Of a stretch of DNA of 64,000 nt, positions 24,880 to 33,105 are shown one piece after another. The notes below the pieces were generated by a model. It was not told the DNA's origin. It did no database searches and saw only the letters and a list, made by a program, of their open reading frames with translations. The position numbers and the translations under genes are program-made. This DNA comes from Romboutsia hominis (lineage in GTDB: Bacteria; Bacillota; Clostridia; Peptostreptococcales; Peptostreptococcaceae). The stretch is from assembly GCF_900002575.1 (NCBI RefSeq), contig NZ_LN650648.1:2085565-2149564 (forward strand), read 5' to 3'. Each line of letters begins with the position of its first letter. Position 1 is the first letter of the stretch.

Positions 24880-25095
24880 TTATTTTATTTCTTTTTCAAA
24901 AATAATTTGATAACAATATGATGCTTGATATGGTGCTATACCAGTATTTTCATTTACTGGAACAATAACTTGCTTTAATCTCCATCCATTTTTTACTTCT
25001 TCTTGAATAGTATTTTTACATTCCTCAAAAGTATCACCAGTTTTAATATTCCATCCTTTTTTTAATGGCACTTTTATAAATTTATACTCATACAT
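24880..25095 (-). CDS. DUF4177 domain-containing protein
   Basis: A 71-residue soluble protein, MYEYKFIKVPLKKGWNIKTG ... VKNGWRLKQVIVPVNENTG ... ASYCYQIIFEKEI, with the alternating strands and GW motif of DUF4177, function unknown. A GGGGGGGGGAG run precedes the start. Likely its own transcript. Confidence 0.72.
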   Translation of the reverse strand: MYEYKFIKVPLKKGWNIKTGDTFEECKNTIQEEVKNGWRLKQVIVPVNENTGIAPYQASYCYQIIFEKEIK

Positions 25096-25222
25096 ATAAC
25101 TCCCCCCCCCTTTATTTAATTATAGCAATTGTTACAGGTAATATATAACAATAAAATAGAAGCAAATGCTCCTATCTTATAAAATAATAGTATCTATTTA
25201 AATTTATATAATAAATAAAATA

Positions 25223-25438
25223 TCATTTTGATAGTAATTTATTAAGTACCCTTTTTTTGTATTTTCCTATTTTAGATACATCATGAGTTTCTGAATATAT
25301 CCCAATAAATATTAATGTAAAACCTAATCCAACACATATCCCTTTTATAAACTCTGGAAGTAAATTAGTGCAATTTCCTAACAAGAAAATAATGTTGAAT
25401 AATAATCCAAAATTTATATAATTATTTAATCTCTTCAT
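25223..25438 (-). CDS. Small two-helix membrane protein
   Basis: A 71-residue protein (MKRLNNYINFGLLFNIIFLL, later GICVGLGFTLIFIGIYSETH) with two membrane segments and a basic tail (KYKKRVLNKLLSK). The ATG at 25438 is eight bases from GGAGGTGA; longer versions of the frame start within or before that site. No family is recognised. Confidence 0.6.
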   Translation of the reverse strand: MKRLNNYINFGLLFNIIFLLGNCTNLLPEFIKGICVGLGFTLIFIGIYSETHDVSKIGKYKKRVLNKLLSK

Positions 25439-25511
25439 ATATATCACCTCCACCCCTTTTATAATATATTCTATACAGAAATTTAACTTTCGCAACTATA
25501 TAATCCTCTAT

Positions 25512-25537
25512 AAAAAAGGCTAGGCAAAATGCCTAAC
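25512..25537 (-). terminator. Intrinsic terminator overlapping the flavoprotein stop
   Basis: On the minus strand GGTTAGGC pairs with GCCTAGCC (one G-T) around ATTTT, followed by TTTTTTA. Confidence 0.8.
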
Positions 25538-26816
25538 CTATAACCTTCTTATCATATATACCTTCCAGACTAGCCTTTCTAACCCTATCCCTTATAACAT
25601 CCTTATCTATAGTATAAAATCCTAGCTCCTTCATCCTATTAAAATAAATACTTCCTGCAAATGTAAATCTTAACTTATCTCCACCTTCTTTTTGCATTTC
25701 ATTATTAGAATAAGCTAAAAAATCACCTATTAATAAATTCGTTGGAAGTTGAAGTAAATACATTCCAACACAGCTTCTAGCTGCATTATGTCCTGCCAAG
25801 CTTCCTGTACATATTGCCTCTGTATGACCTACATAAAATCCTGATTTTTCTCCACCAACAAATAAATTATTTATACCTTTAGCTCTCATATAGTTATCTC
25901 TTTTAGCTACAGATAAATATCTAATAGAATTACCCTTACCACCAGCATATGGGTCAACTATACAAGCATTCTCAAAGCCTTTAACTTTTCTTAGTTTTTC
26001 TATAGCAAAAAATGGACTCATAAGTTTTGCATGACCTGTATCTAGTAAAACTATATTATCAGAAAATGCAGGTAGAGCATATTGTTGACATACCTTTAAG
26101 TCTAACTTCTTTTCATTTTTAAGTTCATCAGGTAGCGCTATTACTGCACATCCTTTTTCATTTAATTCCTTTTGTATATCTTCACTTAAAGATTCTTTTA
26201 ATAGTTTCATAGAACCACTAAATGCACCAAAGTCACCATTATTTCTTCTTCCCATCATATCTTCTAATCCACAAGTTTCACTTATACTCACTCTTCCTCC
26301 AAAAGATGGACATCTTAGTACACACATTGCACACCCATTACCATACTTTGTACAGTTACCCATAGGACCTGCTGAACCTGTTGTTTCAACAAATGCTTCA
26401 CCATATACTTTTTCTCCATCTTCTAAAATTACAGCTTTTATATTACCGTTTTCAACCTCTGCATCTACAACTCTGCTAAATAATCTAACGTCTATTCCCA
26501 TTTCTATTAACTTATTTCTTACTTGTCTTTCTACCTTTGTTACATTATACAATGTAGCATGATCATGTCCTGGGAAATTTATATCTTTATGAGTACAATA
26601 TTTATCAGTGATTTCAAATAACTCTCTAGCACCTAGTGCTATTGCTTCTTCTGCTGCTGTATATCTTCCGTTATTTCTCATTATTCCACCAACATTACCT
26701 AGACCTATTAATAAGTCTGTTTTTTCTAATACGGTAACATCAGCACCTGCTTTTTTAGCAGATATGGCAGCAGCACATCCTGACCATCCACCACCAATAA
26801 CAACTACTTTAGGCAT
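25533..26816 (-). CDS. FAD-dependent oxidoreductase (FAD_oxidored type)
   Basis: A 427-residue flavoprotein: KVVVIGGGWSGCAAAISAKK at 3-22 is the dinucleotide-binding motif, followed by VTVLEKTDLLIGLGNVGG. A cysteine motif NGCAMCVLRCPSFGG near residue 160 could be redox-active or bind a cluster. INNLFVGGEKSGFYVGHTEA is the second FAD contact (GG-x-x-SG), with a C-terminal part distantly like TrmFO/GidA-type proteins. It lies 11 bases after a PyrK-like iron-sulfur reductase gene, its likely electron donor or acceptor. The substrate is unknown; it is not a true TrmFO, whose N-terminal signature is absent. Confidence 0.75.
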   Translation of the reverse strand: MPKVVVIGGGWSGCAAAISAKKAGADVTVLEKTDLLIGLGNVGGIMRNNGRYTAAEEAIALGARELFEITDKYCTHKDINFPGHDHATLYNVTKVERQVRNKLIEMGIDVRLFSRVVDAEVENGNIKAVILEDGEKVYGEAFVETTGSAGPMGNCTKYGNGCAMCVLRCPSFGGRVSISETCGLEDMMGRRNNGDFGAFSGSMKLLKESLSEDIQKELNEKGCAVIALPDELKNEKKLDLKVCQQYALPAFSDNIVLLDTGHAKLMSPFFAIEKLRKVKGFENACIVDPYAGGKGNSIRYLSVAKRDNYMRAKGINNLFVGGEKSGFYVGHTEAICTGSLAGHNAARSCVGMYLLQLPTNLLIGDFLAYSNNEMQKEGGDKLRFTFAGSIYFNRMKELGFYTIDKDVIRDRVRKASLEGIYDKKVIG

Positions 26817-26827
26817 TACAACTCCCC

Positions 26828-27787
26828 CTATACATTGTTAGAATTTAAAAAATCTCTACTGTTTATTTGCATCTTACAAGATTTAACTTTTTCTCCATTT
26901 ACATTGATTATGCAAGCACCACATATTCCTTCACCGCAACATATTAAGTTATTGTTTGATATAGCAAATTTTATATCTTTGCTGTATTCATCTACAATAT
27001 CCATAATATATTTATTAAATCTATTGCCTCCAGCTGAATACACTAGGCTTATATCATTTCTTTTTATATAGTCTAATAAGAAGTCTTTATTTTCATTTAT
27101 ATCAGTTATATATACATTTATTCCTAATTTTTCTAACTTATCTACTACTTCATCTAATATATCTGCTTGGTTATTTATAAACACTTCTACCTTGTTATTA
27201 TTCTCTATAAGTCTTTTAACTACATTTATAGAGTTTACTAAAGATAATCCATTGCCTATTACAACTACATTTTCTCCGGATGTAGATTTTATTTCTTTAA
27301 TCCCAAATATTCCATTAAAATACGGTCCTTTTACTCTTATTTTTTTAAAGTTTATTATATTTTTAGTCTTTACTCCTACTGGCTTTATGATTATTTCTAG
27401 TATGTTTTCTTTATCATCCACATCCATAACAGATATAGGCGTGTTAAATATATCTCTATCCTTGTCTATCCCCTTAATAAGCATGTAAGCGCCTGGGCTT
27501 TTTAAATCTATTATGATATTTTTAGGAACTTGTATTTTTATAAGGTATACATTATCCTTAATTTCTTTTATATCTTTTATATCACAGATATATTCTTCTC
27601 TTTGTTTAATTTTTGAATTCTCACTATGCTTAAGTTCATTATAAATACATACTCCTTGCCATGAACAACTTGAGCATTTTTCTCCTCTTATAAGAGGACA
27701 TTTTATACAATCCCCTGAGTACGCAAGATGACACGGGCAATACTTGCTCCCAGCATCTGCACATATTTTCCCACTACCCTTTTTCAA
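26828..27787 (-). CDS. PyrK-like FAD/NAD and iron-sulfur electron-transfer protein
   Basis: A 319-residue protein with three parts: a Cys-rich N-terminus (KYCPCHLAYSGDCIKCPLI, then GEKCSSCSWQGVC) likely to bind a cluster; a ferredoxin-reductase-like FAD/NAD domain (PGAYMLIKG, TPISVMDVD, VVVIGNGLSLVNSINVVKRL); and a C-terminal 2Fe-2S site (CCGEGICGACIINVNGEKVK) as in PyrK and sulfide dehydrogenase subunits. The TTG at 27787 is about ten bases from AAGGAT, while the frame's earlier GTG touches that site. Together with the next gene it looks like a two-subunit redox enzyme. PyrK itself is unlikely because no pyrD is adjacent. Confidence 0.75.
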   Translation of the reverse strand: MKKGSGKICADAGSKYCPCHLAYSGDCIKCPLIRGEKCSSCSWQGVCIYNELKHSENSKIKQREEYICDIKDIKEIKDNVYLIKIQVPKNIIIDLKSPGAYMLIKGIDKDRDIFNTPISVMDVDDKENILEIIIKPVGVKTKNIINFKKIRVKGPYFNGIFGIKEIKSTSGENVVVIGNGLSLVNSINVVKRLIENNNKVEVFINNQADILDEVVDKLEKLGINVYITDINENKDFLLDYIKRNDISLVYSAGGNRFNKYIMDIVDEYSKDIKFAISNNNLICCGEGICGACIINVNGEKVKSCKMQINSRDFLNSNNV

Positions 27788-27998
27788 TATATTCACATCC
27801 TTAAATTGTTTATTTTTTAATGTCTTGAATAGTATATTATCAATTTATTATTTTAATTTTTTTTTGTTACACTACCACAAATTAATACAAATTTTATTAC
27901 TTCTATTTTTGTAGCCTCAAAATATACTTTAGTATATATAAAATTTTTGGATATGCCGTATACTTGATTTTATTAAATTTATCTTAGGAGAGTTATTT

Positions 27999-28652
27999 AT
28001 GAATGGAGATTTCATTTTTTCTAAAGAACATCTAACTATACTTTTATTATTTTCAATATTTCTATATGTTTGTCCAAAGCTTACTAAAAATTTATTACCT
28101 TATAGTTATATTGTTGAGAAAGTAATATGTGCACTTATTATATTAGAAATAGTATCTGAACAAGTTTCATTAATATCTATGGGAGGCTATGATACATTAA
28201 ATTCACTACCTATTGGACCAGGTCGATTTTGTTCTTATATTTGCATAGCAATTTTATATTTTAAAAGATATCAATTGTTTAATGTATTTTTTTCATGGAG
28301 TTTGGTTTGTTCTATAGGTGAGATAATATTTTTTAAAAGTATTCCTTATAGGTTTCCAAATATACTTTATTTCTTACTTATATTTTCTAAAATGATATTA
28401 GTATATGCTAATGTATATCTAATAGAAGTTAGAAAATTTAAGGTAAGCTCTAGTGCTATTAAAGATAATTTAATTACTTGTATAATATATTTTTCATTTT
28501 TATTTTTCTTAAATATTTTTACAAACTTTAATTTTAATCGTGATTTTTCCAATTTTAATATTTTAAATATCATTGTATTTATAATTTCAACTAATATAGT
28601 ATATATACCAGTACTTTTATTTGATAAATTTAATTTTAATATTAAAAGGTAA
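27999..28652 (+). CDS. Six-helix membrane protein, YwaF/TMEM164-like
   Basis: A 217-residue polytopic membrane protein with about six helices. SLPIGPGRFCSYICIAILYF corresponds to the central LPxx-rich region of the YwaF (TIGR02206) family, though the match is partial. No catalytic motif is evident. GGAGAG precedes the start. It is divergent from the PyrK-like gene and its transcript ends at a hairpin preceded by a dispersed repeat. Confidence 0.55.
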   Translation: MNGDFIFSKEHLTILLLFSIFLYVCPKLTKNLLPYSYIVEKVICALIILEIVSEQVSLISMGGYDTLNSLPIGPGRFCSYICIAILYFKRYQLFNVFFSWSLVCSIGEIIFFKSIPYRFPNILYFLLIFSKMILVYANVYLIEVRKFKVSSSAIKDNLITCIIYFSFLFFLNIFTNFNFNRDFSNFNILNIIVFIISTNIVYIPVLLFDKFNFNIKR

Positions 28653-28683
28653 ATTTTTAAACCTATTAATATATATTATTTTC

Positions 28684-28735
28684 ATGAGTTATCAATAGAT
28701 TTATGCTTAATATAATTTAATTACATGTAAAAAAA
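28684..28735 (+). repeat. Dispersed repeat family 2, copy 1
   Basis: It begins ATGAGTTATCAATAG, continues with CTTAATATAATT and ends ATGTAAAAAA directly before a terminator hairpin. A 51-bp relative with the same position relative to a hairpin is at 31020-31070. Confidence 0.75.
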
Positions 28736-28756
28736 TGCTCGCTAATTTAGCGAGCA
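28736..28756. terminator. Bidirectional intrinsic terminator
   Basis: TGCTCGCT and AGCGAGCA with a 5-base loop, preceded by seven A. It separates the YwaF-like gene from the convergent MarR gene. Confidence 0.75.
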
Positions 28757-28853
28757 AATATACTTTTATTTCCTAATAATAAATGTAAGAAGAAAATAAA
28801 AATCTTAGGTTATTTTCATTATAACATAATTTGGTATGATTTTTTATTTTATT

Positions 28854-29294
28854 TTATAATAATTCCTTAAATATAACGCTTGATTCAACCATACAGTTGT
28901 ATAACCTTTCTTTTTTATCTTCATCTAACTTTTCTATTCTATGACCTATTACATCTAGTAAATGGTCTACTTCAGCTTTGATTAAAACATGCCCTTTTTC
29001 AGTTATACAGTAGAAAGTATTTCTTCTATCCTTTGGATCTTCTTCTCTGTACACATATCCTTGTTCCACCAATTTGTTTAATAATATACATAAACTAGAA
29101 GTTGATACATATAAATCTTTACTTAAATTTTTAAGCTCGATTTTTTTATGCATATTTATTCTGCTTAATGTAACAAATTGCCTCTCTGTTAAAACACTAT
29201 CATGTTGCACCCTCTCCGCACTTATAAGCTTTACTAAGTTAGCAAAGTCATTCATACTGTCCACCATTAATGTAGAAATTTCTCTGTTGTTCAT
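28854..29294 (-). CDS. MarR-family transcriptional regulator
   Basis: A 146-residue winged-helix protein. FVTLSRINMHKKIELKNLSK and DLYVSTSSLCILLNKLVEQG form the helix-turn-helix; YVYREEDPKDRRNTFYCITE is the wing with the DxRR motif. The C-terminus is a dimerisation helix. CGAGGTGAAG precedes the start. No cognate target is obvious; the gene is isolated, with the gerW operon terminator upstream. Confidence 0.88.
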   Translation of the reverse strand: MNNREISTLMVDSMNDFANLVKLISAERVQHDSVLTERQFVTLSRINMHKKIELKNLSKDLYVSTSSLCILLNKLVEQGYVYREEDPKDRRNTFYCITEKGHVLIKAEVDHLLDVIGHRIEKLDEDKKERLYNCMVESSVIFKELL

Positions 29295-29438
29295 AGCTCT
29301 TCACCTCGAAATTTTGCTCTATACACCCTATAATACCCTCTACATTAGTTAGTATTTTAACTATACACTTTATTATACTACACAATTTTAATATTTACCA
29401 ATTAAATTATTTGCTTTCAAAGTATTTGCTAAAATAAA

Positions 29439-29475
29439 GCTATCTATAATTTATTTATTTTAAACTCTAGATAGC
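29439..29475 (-). terminator. Possible terminator after gerW
   Basis: On the minus strand GCTATCTA pairs with TAGATAGC across a 21-base AT-rich loop, followed by TTTATTTT. The long loop makes it weaker than the others. Confidence 0.45.
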
Positions 29476-29491
29476 CCTAATTTACTTACTA

Positions 29492-29926
29492 TTAGCATTG
29501 TTTTTTGTTTAAATCATCCTTCTTAGATAACTTTTGAATTTTTTCTATAACCTTTGGTGTAACTGCTAATATATTGTCTACCATATTTATATTGTTATCT
29601 AAGCTCATAAGTCTTGTTTCACCATCTTCAACTACTACAAATGCTACGGGTTGTATAGATATGGCTCCTGCACTTCCTCCTGCAAAGTTTGTTTCATTGT
29701 CCCATTCTACTTTTGAAATTCTATTTTCTTTATGTGGACCTCTAGAGTAATCTCCTCCACCTATACCAAATCCTATTGTTATTTTTGATATAGGTACAAC
29801 AACTGTTGTATCTGTTTTTATAGGGTCTCCTATTACTGTATTTGCATCTATTGAGCCTTTAATAGTTTCAAATGTTGTCTCCATAAGACTTTTTATTGAG
29901 TTTGTCGATTTCAATATTACCACCAT
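29492..29926 (-). CDS. gerW: Spore protein GerW (YtfJ family)
   Basis: A YtfJ/GerW protein of about 145 residues. SIKSLMETTFETIKGSIDAN matches the family start, followed by VIGDPIKTDTTVVVPISKIT and GFGIGGGDYSRG, then the FAGGSAGAISIQPVAFVVVE core. In Bacillus GerW is needed for germination in response to alanine. The frame is open to 29971, deep inside the DUF2953 gene, but family alignment supports a start at 29926, or at the TTG at 29914 behind GGTGG. The gene overlaps and follows DUF2953, the usual order in clostridia. Confidence 0.85.
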   Translation of the reverse strand: MVVILKSTNSIKSLMETTFETIKGSIDANTVIGDPIKTDTTVVVPISKITIGFGIGGGDYSRGPHKENRISKVEWDNETNFAGGSAGAISIQPVAFVVVEDGETRLMSLDNNINMVDNILAVTPKVIEKIQKLSKKDDLNKKQC

Positions 29927-30479
29927 TCCTTTTACCTTTATTAATTTTAATGTAAATTTTATATATAGCAATCGATATTATTATTATATCTTTTATTGTC
30001 GGTTTTATTTCTATCTTTGAATCACAATTTATAAAGTTTTTAGTAAAATCTGGTTTTACATTTAAATATACCTTATTAGAGTTTATAATGTTTATTATGC
30101 TAGAATAAATAAAATTTATAAGTACATATATAAAACTTGTAAAAGGTATATTTTCACTGCCGAAATTTATATCTATATATATTTCTTCTATCTTAACTCT
30201 TTTTAGTAACCCAAATACTACTTTTATTTCTTTTAAATTTGAATTGTATATGCTTCTATTTCTTTTAATTTCTCCCTTCTTAGTTTTGGTACATTTTTTA
30301 TTAGTTGGATAAAGTGGTATATTTATATTTATTATATTAAAGAAATACTTTATCCTTAAATCTACCCTTATATGTTCATTCTTTACTTTAGAAATGATTA
30401 ATATATGTAACTTTGAGTTAAATAGTATTAGTAATAATACTATTACTATACAAATAATTAATAACACACTGTATCTCAT
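29868..30479 (-). CDS. DUF2953 domain-containing membrane protein
   Basis: A 203-residue protein starting MRYSVLLIICIVIVLLLILF, a single N-terminal membrane helix, followed by a soluble part with EHIRVDLRIKYFFNIININI and ISIAIYKIYIKINKG, as in DUF2953, which routinely precedes ytfJ/gerW. It probably acts in sporulation, but the role is unknown. The frame extends to a TTG at 30515 without a ribosome binding site; the ATG at 30479 is chosen because it starts at the membrane helix, although it too lacks a clear site. Confidence 0.7.
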   Translation of the reverse strand: MRYSVLLIICIVIVLLLILFNSKLHILIISKVKNEHIRVDLRIKYFFNIININIPLYPTNKKCTKTKKGEIKRNRSIYNSNLKEIKVVFGLLKRVKIEEIYIDINFGSENIPFTSFIYVLINFIYSSIINIINSNKVYLNVKPDFTKNFINCDSKIEIKPTIKDIIIISIAIYKIYIKINKGKRNGGNIEIDKLNKKSYGDNI

Positions 30480-30657
30480 AGTTTTATTATTTCTAAATAT
30501 TGAATATATATACAAAAAAATACAGATATTAATTTAAATATAAAGTTATATAAGCAGTAATTTCATATACTTTTATATAGAATTTTAATATCTTGTATTA
30601 TATTTTAAATTACGTATATCCTATTTTATAAATACAACAAATGAAAGGATGTATTCT

Positions 30658-30900
30658 ATGAATAAACCAATTAACCAAAATGCAAAACAAGCTTTAAATA
30701 TGCTTAAAATGGAAATTGCTAATGAACAAGGATTTAACTACAATGAAGTTAGTGATAAAATTGAAAGTAATGCCCCTCAAAACACACTAGAAGGGATATA
30801 TAAGAATGTTCTTGCTGGAGAGCTAGTTGGAGGAGCTATGACTAAATCATTAGTTACTAAAGGCGAAGAAATACTTTTAAAGATGTATAAAGAAAAGTAA
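30658..30900 (+). CDS. Alpha/beta-type small acid-soluble spore protein
   Basis: An 80-residue SASP: NAKQALNMLKMEIANEQGFN contains the GPR protease cleavage region (EIANE), and ELVGGAMTKSLVTKGEEILL corresponds to the second conserved helix. These proteins coat and protect spore DNA and feed germination. The ATG at 30658 is nine bases from GAAAGG; an in-frame ATG at 30649 overlaps that site. It lies on the plus strand inside the otherwise minus-strand scpAB-DUF2953-gerW cluster. The sequence is more divergent than typical SspA/SspB. Confidence 0.85.
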   Translation: MNKPINQNAKQALNMLKMEIANEQGFNYNEVSDKIESNAPQNTLEGIYKNVLAGELVGGAMTKSLVTKGEEILLKMYKEK

Positions 30901-30925
30901 GTTTTTATTAAAATTAATATAATTA

Positions 30926-30971
30926 AAAAAATTCGCTTCGCTCATATCGCCAACGACTTTGTCCGTTGCTT
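30926..30971 (-). repeat. Dispersed repeat family 1, copy 2
   Basis: On the minus strand it reads AAGCAACGGACAAAGTCG, TTGGCGATATGAGCGAAGCG, AATTTTT, nearly the same as the core and arm of the copy at 23448-23507. It lies downstream of the SASP gene. Confidence 0.8.
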
Positions 30972-31019
30972 AAAATATTATTTTTTACATTTTCAAAGCT
31001 ATTGAAATATCTTACCTTT

Positions 31020-31070
31020 ATGAGTTATCAATAGTTTTATACTTAATATAATTATCTTGAATGTAAAAAA
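31020..31070 (+). repeat. Dispersed repeat family 2, copy 2
   Basis: It shares ATGAGTTATCAATAG, CTTAATATAATT and ATGTAAAAAA with the copy at 28684-28735 and likewise runs directly into a terminator hairpin. Confidence 0.75.
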
Positions 31071-31096
31071 TCCAATAGGATAAACCTATTGGATTT
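31068..31096. terminator. Bidirectional intrinsic terminator at the scpB end
   Basis: AAATCCAATAGG pairs with CCTATTGGATTT around a 5-base loop; T runs lie on both sides. It overlaps the scpB stop codon. Confidence 0.85.
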
Positions 31097-31615
31097 CTTT
31101 TTCTTCATTTAATGGTGGTAAATCATCTAAGCTTTCTATGCTTAGTAATTTTAAAAACTCATCAGTAGTTTTATATATTATAGGTTTCCCTATTTTTTCT
31201 AACCTTCCAGCTTCTTTTATAAGTTCATTTTCAAGTAAAACAGATATTGCTCTATCACATTTTACTCCTCTTATATTTTCTACTTCAACCTTTGTTATAG
31301 GTTGTTTGTAGGCTATTATAGTTAGTGTTTCAAGAGTTGCCTGACTTAGTGTTTTCTTTTTTTTGGTTCTAATAATTTTTTTATAAATCCTGCATACTCT
31401 TTGTTAGTAGTCATTTGGTATTTATTTTCTAATTTTATTATTTGTATACCTCTATTGTTTTCCTTATACTCTTCTATTAAAGAGTTTAACATTAACTCTA
31501 TCTCTTTGCTTGATAGCTCTTCATTTATTATACTATTTAGCTCACCAATACTTATAGGTTCTGAGTAAGCAAACATTATAGCTTCTATAATATTTTTAAT
31601 ATCTTCACGTCTCAT
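31086..31615 (-). pseudogene. scpB: Segregation and condensation protein ScpB, interrupted by a frameshift
   Basis: ScpB binds ScpA and Smc to form the chromosome condensin. Its first half (REDIKNIIEAIMFAYSEPIS ... YAGFIKKLLEPKKRKH) stops at 31346. Moving to the -1 frame inside an A8 tract at 31357-31364 gives the rest of the protein: KTLSQATLETLTIIAYKQPI, TKVEVENIRGVKCDRAISVL, then EKIGKPIIYKTTDEFLKLL, up to the TAG at 31086-31088, total about 176 residues, a normal length. Everything outside the tract is intact. The cause may be a sequencing error in the homopolymer, a real mutation, or slippage that restores the product. Confidence 0.85.
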
Positions 31616-31619
31616 TTTA

Positions 31620-32342
31620 TCACTCCGAGCTTTTCTTTATTATTATGTCATCAAAGAATAAGTCTTGTTCTACTATTACTTCTTTTCCTTTTATCATTTC
31701 TAATATAGATAAAAATGTTGCTATAACTTCATCTTTATCACAAGACTCTATTATCTTTGTAAATCTTACTTCTTTTTCTACTTCTATTATACTTCTTATA
31801 AAAGATATCTTTTCTTCAACAGGTATTATTCTACCTCTTACTATTTTGTCTAATCTTTTATCTTCTACTTTTTCATCTTCAACAGATTTTACTTTAAGTA
31901 TTAAAGGAAGTATATTTTTTATAGCCTCTATAGATATATCTTCTAATTCTACTTTTTCATCTGTTATTATTTCTTCTTTTTTTCTAAAGAATAATTCATC
32001 TATATAAGTTATGTTATCTTTTATAGAATCTGTTGCTAGCTTGAACTTTTTATATTCTTCTAATTGTTCTACTAATTCAAGTCTAGGGTCAACACTTTCT
32101 TCATCTTCTTTTTGTTTATATAATAAATACTTAGATTTTATTTGAAGTAACTTAGATGCCATTGTTATAAATTCACTAGTTACCTCTAAGTCCATTTTCT
32201 CTAGCATTTTTATATAATTTATGTATTGTTTTGTTATTTCTATTATTGATATGTCCTTTATATCTATCTTTTGCTTAGATATCATATCATATAATAAATC
32301 TAGTGGTCCATCATAAACCTGTAAATGTATATTATACTTCAT
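31620..32342 (-). CDS. scpA: Segregation and condensation protein ScpA
   Basis: A 240-residue kleisin subunit. YNIHLQVYDGPLDLLYDMIS is the invariant N-terminus that contacts Smc; ISIIEITKQYINYIKMLEKM and TSEFITMASKLLQIKSKYLL follow. The C-terminal winged helix ends EVIVEQDLFFDDIIIKK. scpB starts four bases later, so translation is coupled. AGAGGTAA precedes the start. It follows the M50 protease gene by 15 bases. Confidence 0.95.
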   Translation of the reverse strand: MKYNIHLQVYDGPLDLLYDMISKQKIDIKDISIIEITKQYINYIKMLEKMDLEVTSEFITMASKLLQIKSKYLLYKQKEDEESVDPRLELVEQLEEYKKFKLATDSIKDNITYIDELFFRKKEEIITDEKVELEDISIEAIKNILPLILKVKSVEDEKVEDKRLDKIVRGRIIPVEEKISFIRSIIEVEKEVRFTKIIESCDKDEVIATFLSILEMIKGKEVIVEQDLFFDDIIIKKSSE

Positions 32343-32357
32343 GGATTACCTCTTAAA

Positions 32358-32945
32358 TTATGCAAATAAAAATACTATGTTAATTATTATATCTCTTATT
32401 GGTTCTACAAATATACCAACTAATCCTGTAAATATTAAAACTAAAAATATTATACTACTCATATTTTCATATCTATAAACATATTCATTGTATTTATATG
32501 GTATAAATGTTGATACTATTCCCCATCCATCAAGTGGAGGTAGGGGAAGTAAGTTAAATGCAGCAAAACCTACATTATATATCATAGTCATAGAAGCTAT
32601 TAAATTAATAGCATACATATTTATATACTTATTTATAAGCACACATATTATAGCAGTTATAATGTTTGCTATAGCTCCTGAAAATGAAACTAACACATTT
32701 CCTATCTTGTAGTTTTTAAAATTATTTGGATTAACAGGAACAGGTTTTGCCCAACCTATTTTAAATATAATCATCATTAAAAGCCCAATAGGGTCTATAT
32801 GCTTAGCTGGATTTATAGTCATTCTTCCATACATCTTAGCCGTATCATCCCCCAGTAAGTGTGCCGAATACGCATGACCAAACTCATGAACGCTTATAGC
32901 AACAGCAATTGCAACTACCGTTGACAATATATAATCTAAATTCAT
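32358..32945 (-). CDS. Site-2 protease-like M50 family membrane protease
   Basis: A 195-residue intramembrane metalloprotease with five or six helices. SVHEFGHAYSAHLLGDD carries HExxH at 20-24 and NLLPLPPLDGW near 146 the third zinc ligand Asp. This short form lacks PDZ and CBS domains, like YwhC/FtsH-independent minimal S2P proteins in Firmicutes. The natural target is unknown. It lies upstream of scpA in the same direction, the order common to clostridia. GGAGATG precedes the start. Confidence 0.88.
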   Translation of the reverse strand: MNLDYILSTVVAIAVAISVHEFGHAYSAHLLGDDTAKMYGRMTINPAKHIDPIGLLMMIIFKIGWAKPVPVNPNNFKNYKIGNVLVSFSGAIANIITAIICVLINKYINMYAINLIASMTMIYNVGFAAFNLLPLPPLDGWGIVSTFIPYKYNEYVYRYENMSSIIFLVLIFTGLVGIFVEPIRDIIINIVFLFA

Positions 32946-33055
32946 TTTTTCATCTCCTATATTTAGTTTTAATTTTATTATATCAAGTAATTAATTCATA
33001 ATCAAAACTTTTGTATAATCAGATACTTATATGTTAACCACTAATCTATTACATT

Positions 33056-33095
33056 AAAAGGCAGCTACTAATTATTTATTAATAGCTGCCTTTTT
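33056..33095 (-). terminator. Intrinsic terminator after the M24 remnant
   Basis: GGCAGCTA pairs with TAGCTGCC with an AT-rich loop and A/T flanks. It is analogous in place, not in sequence, to the hairpin after the intact M24 gene. Confidence 0.7.
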
Positions 33096-33105
33096 AATTT
33101 ATATA

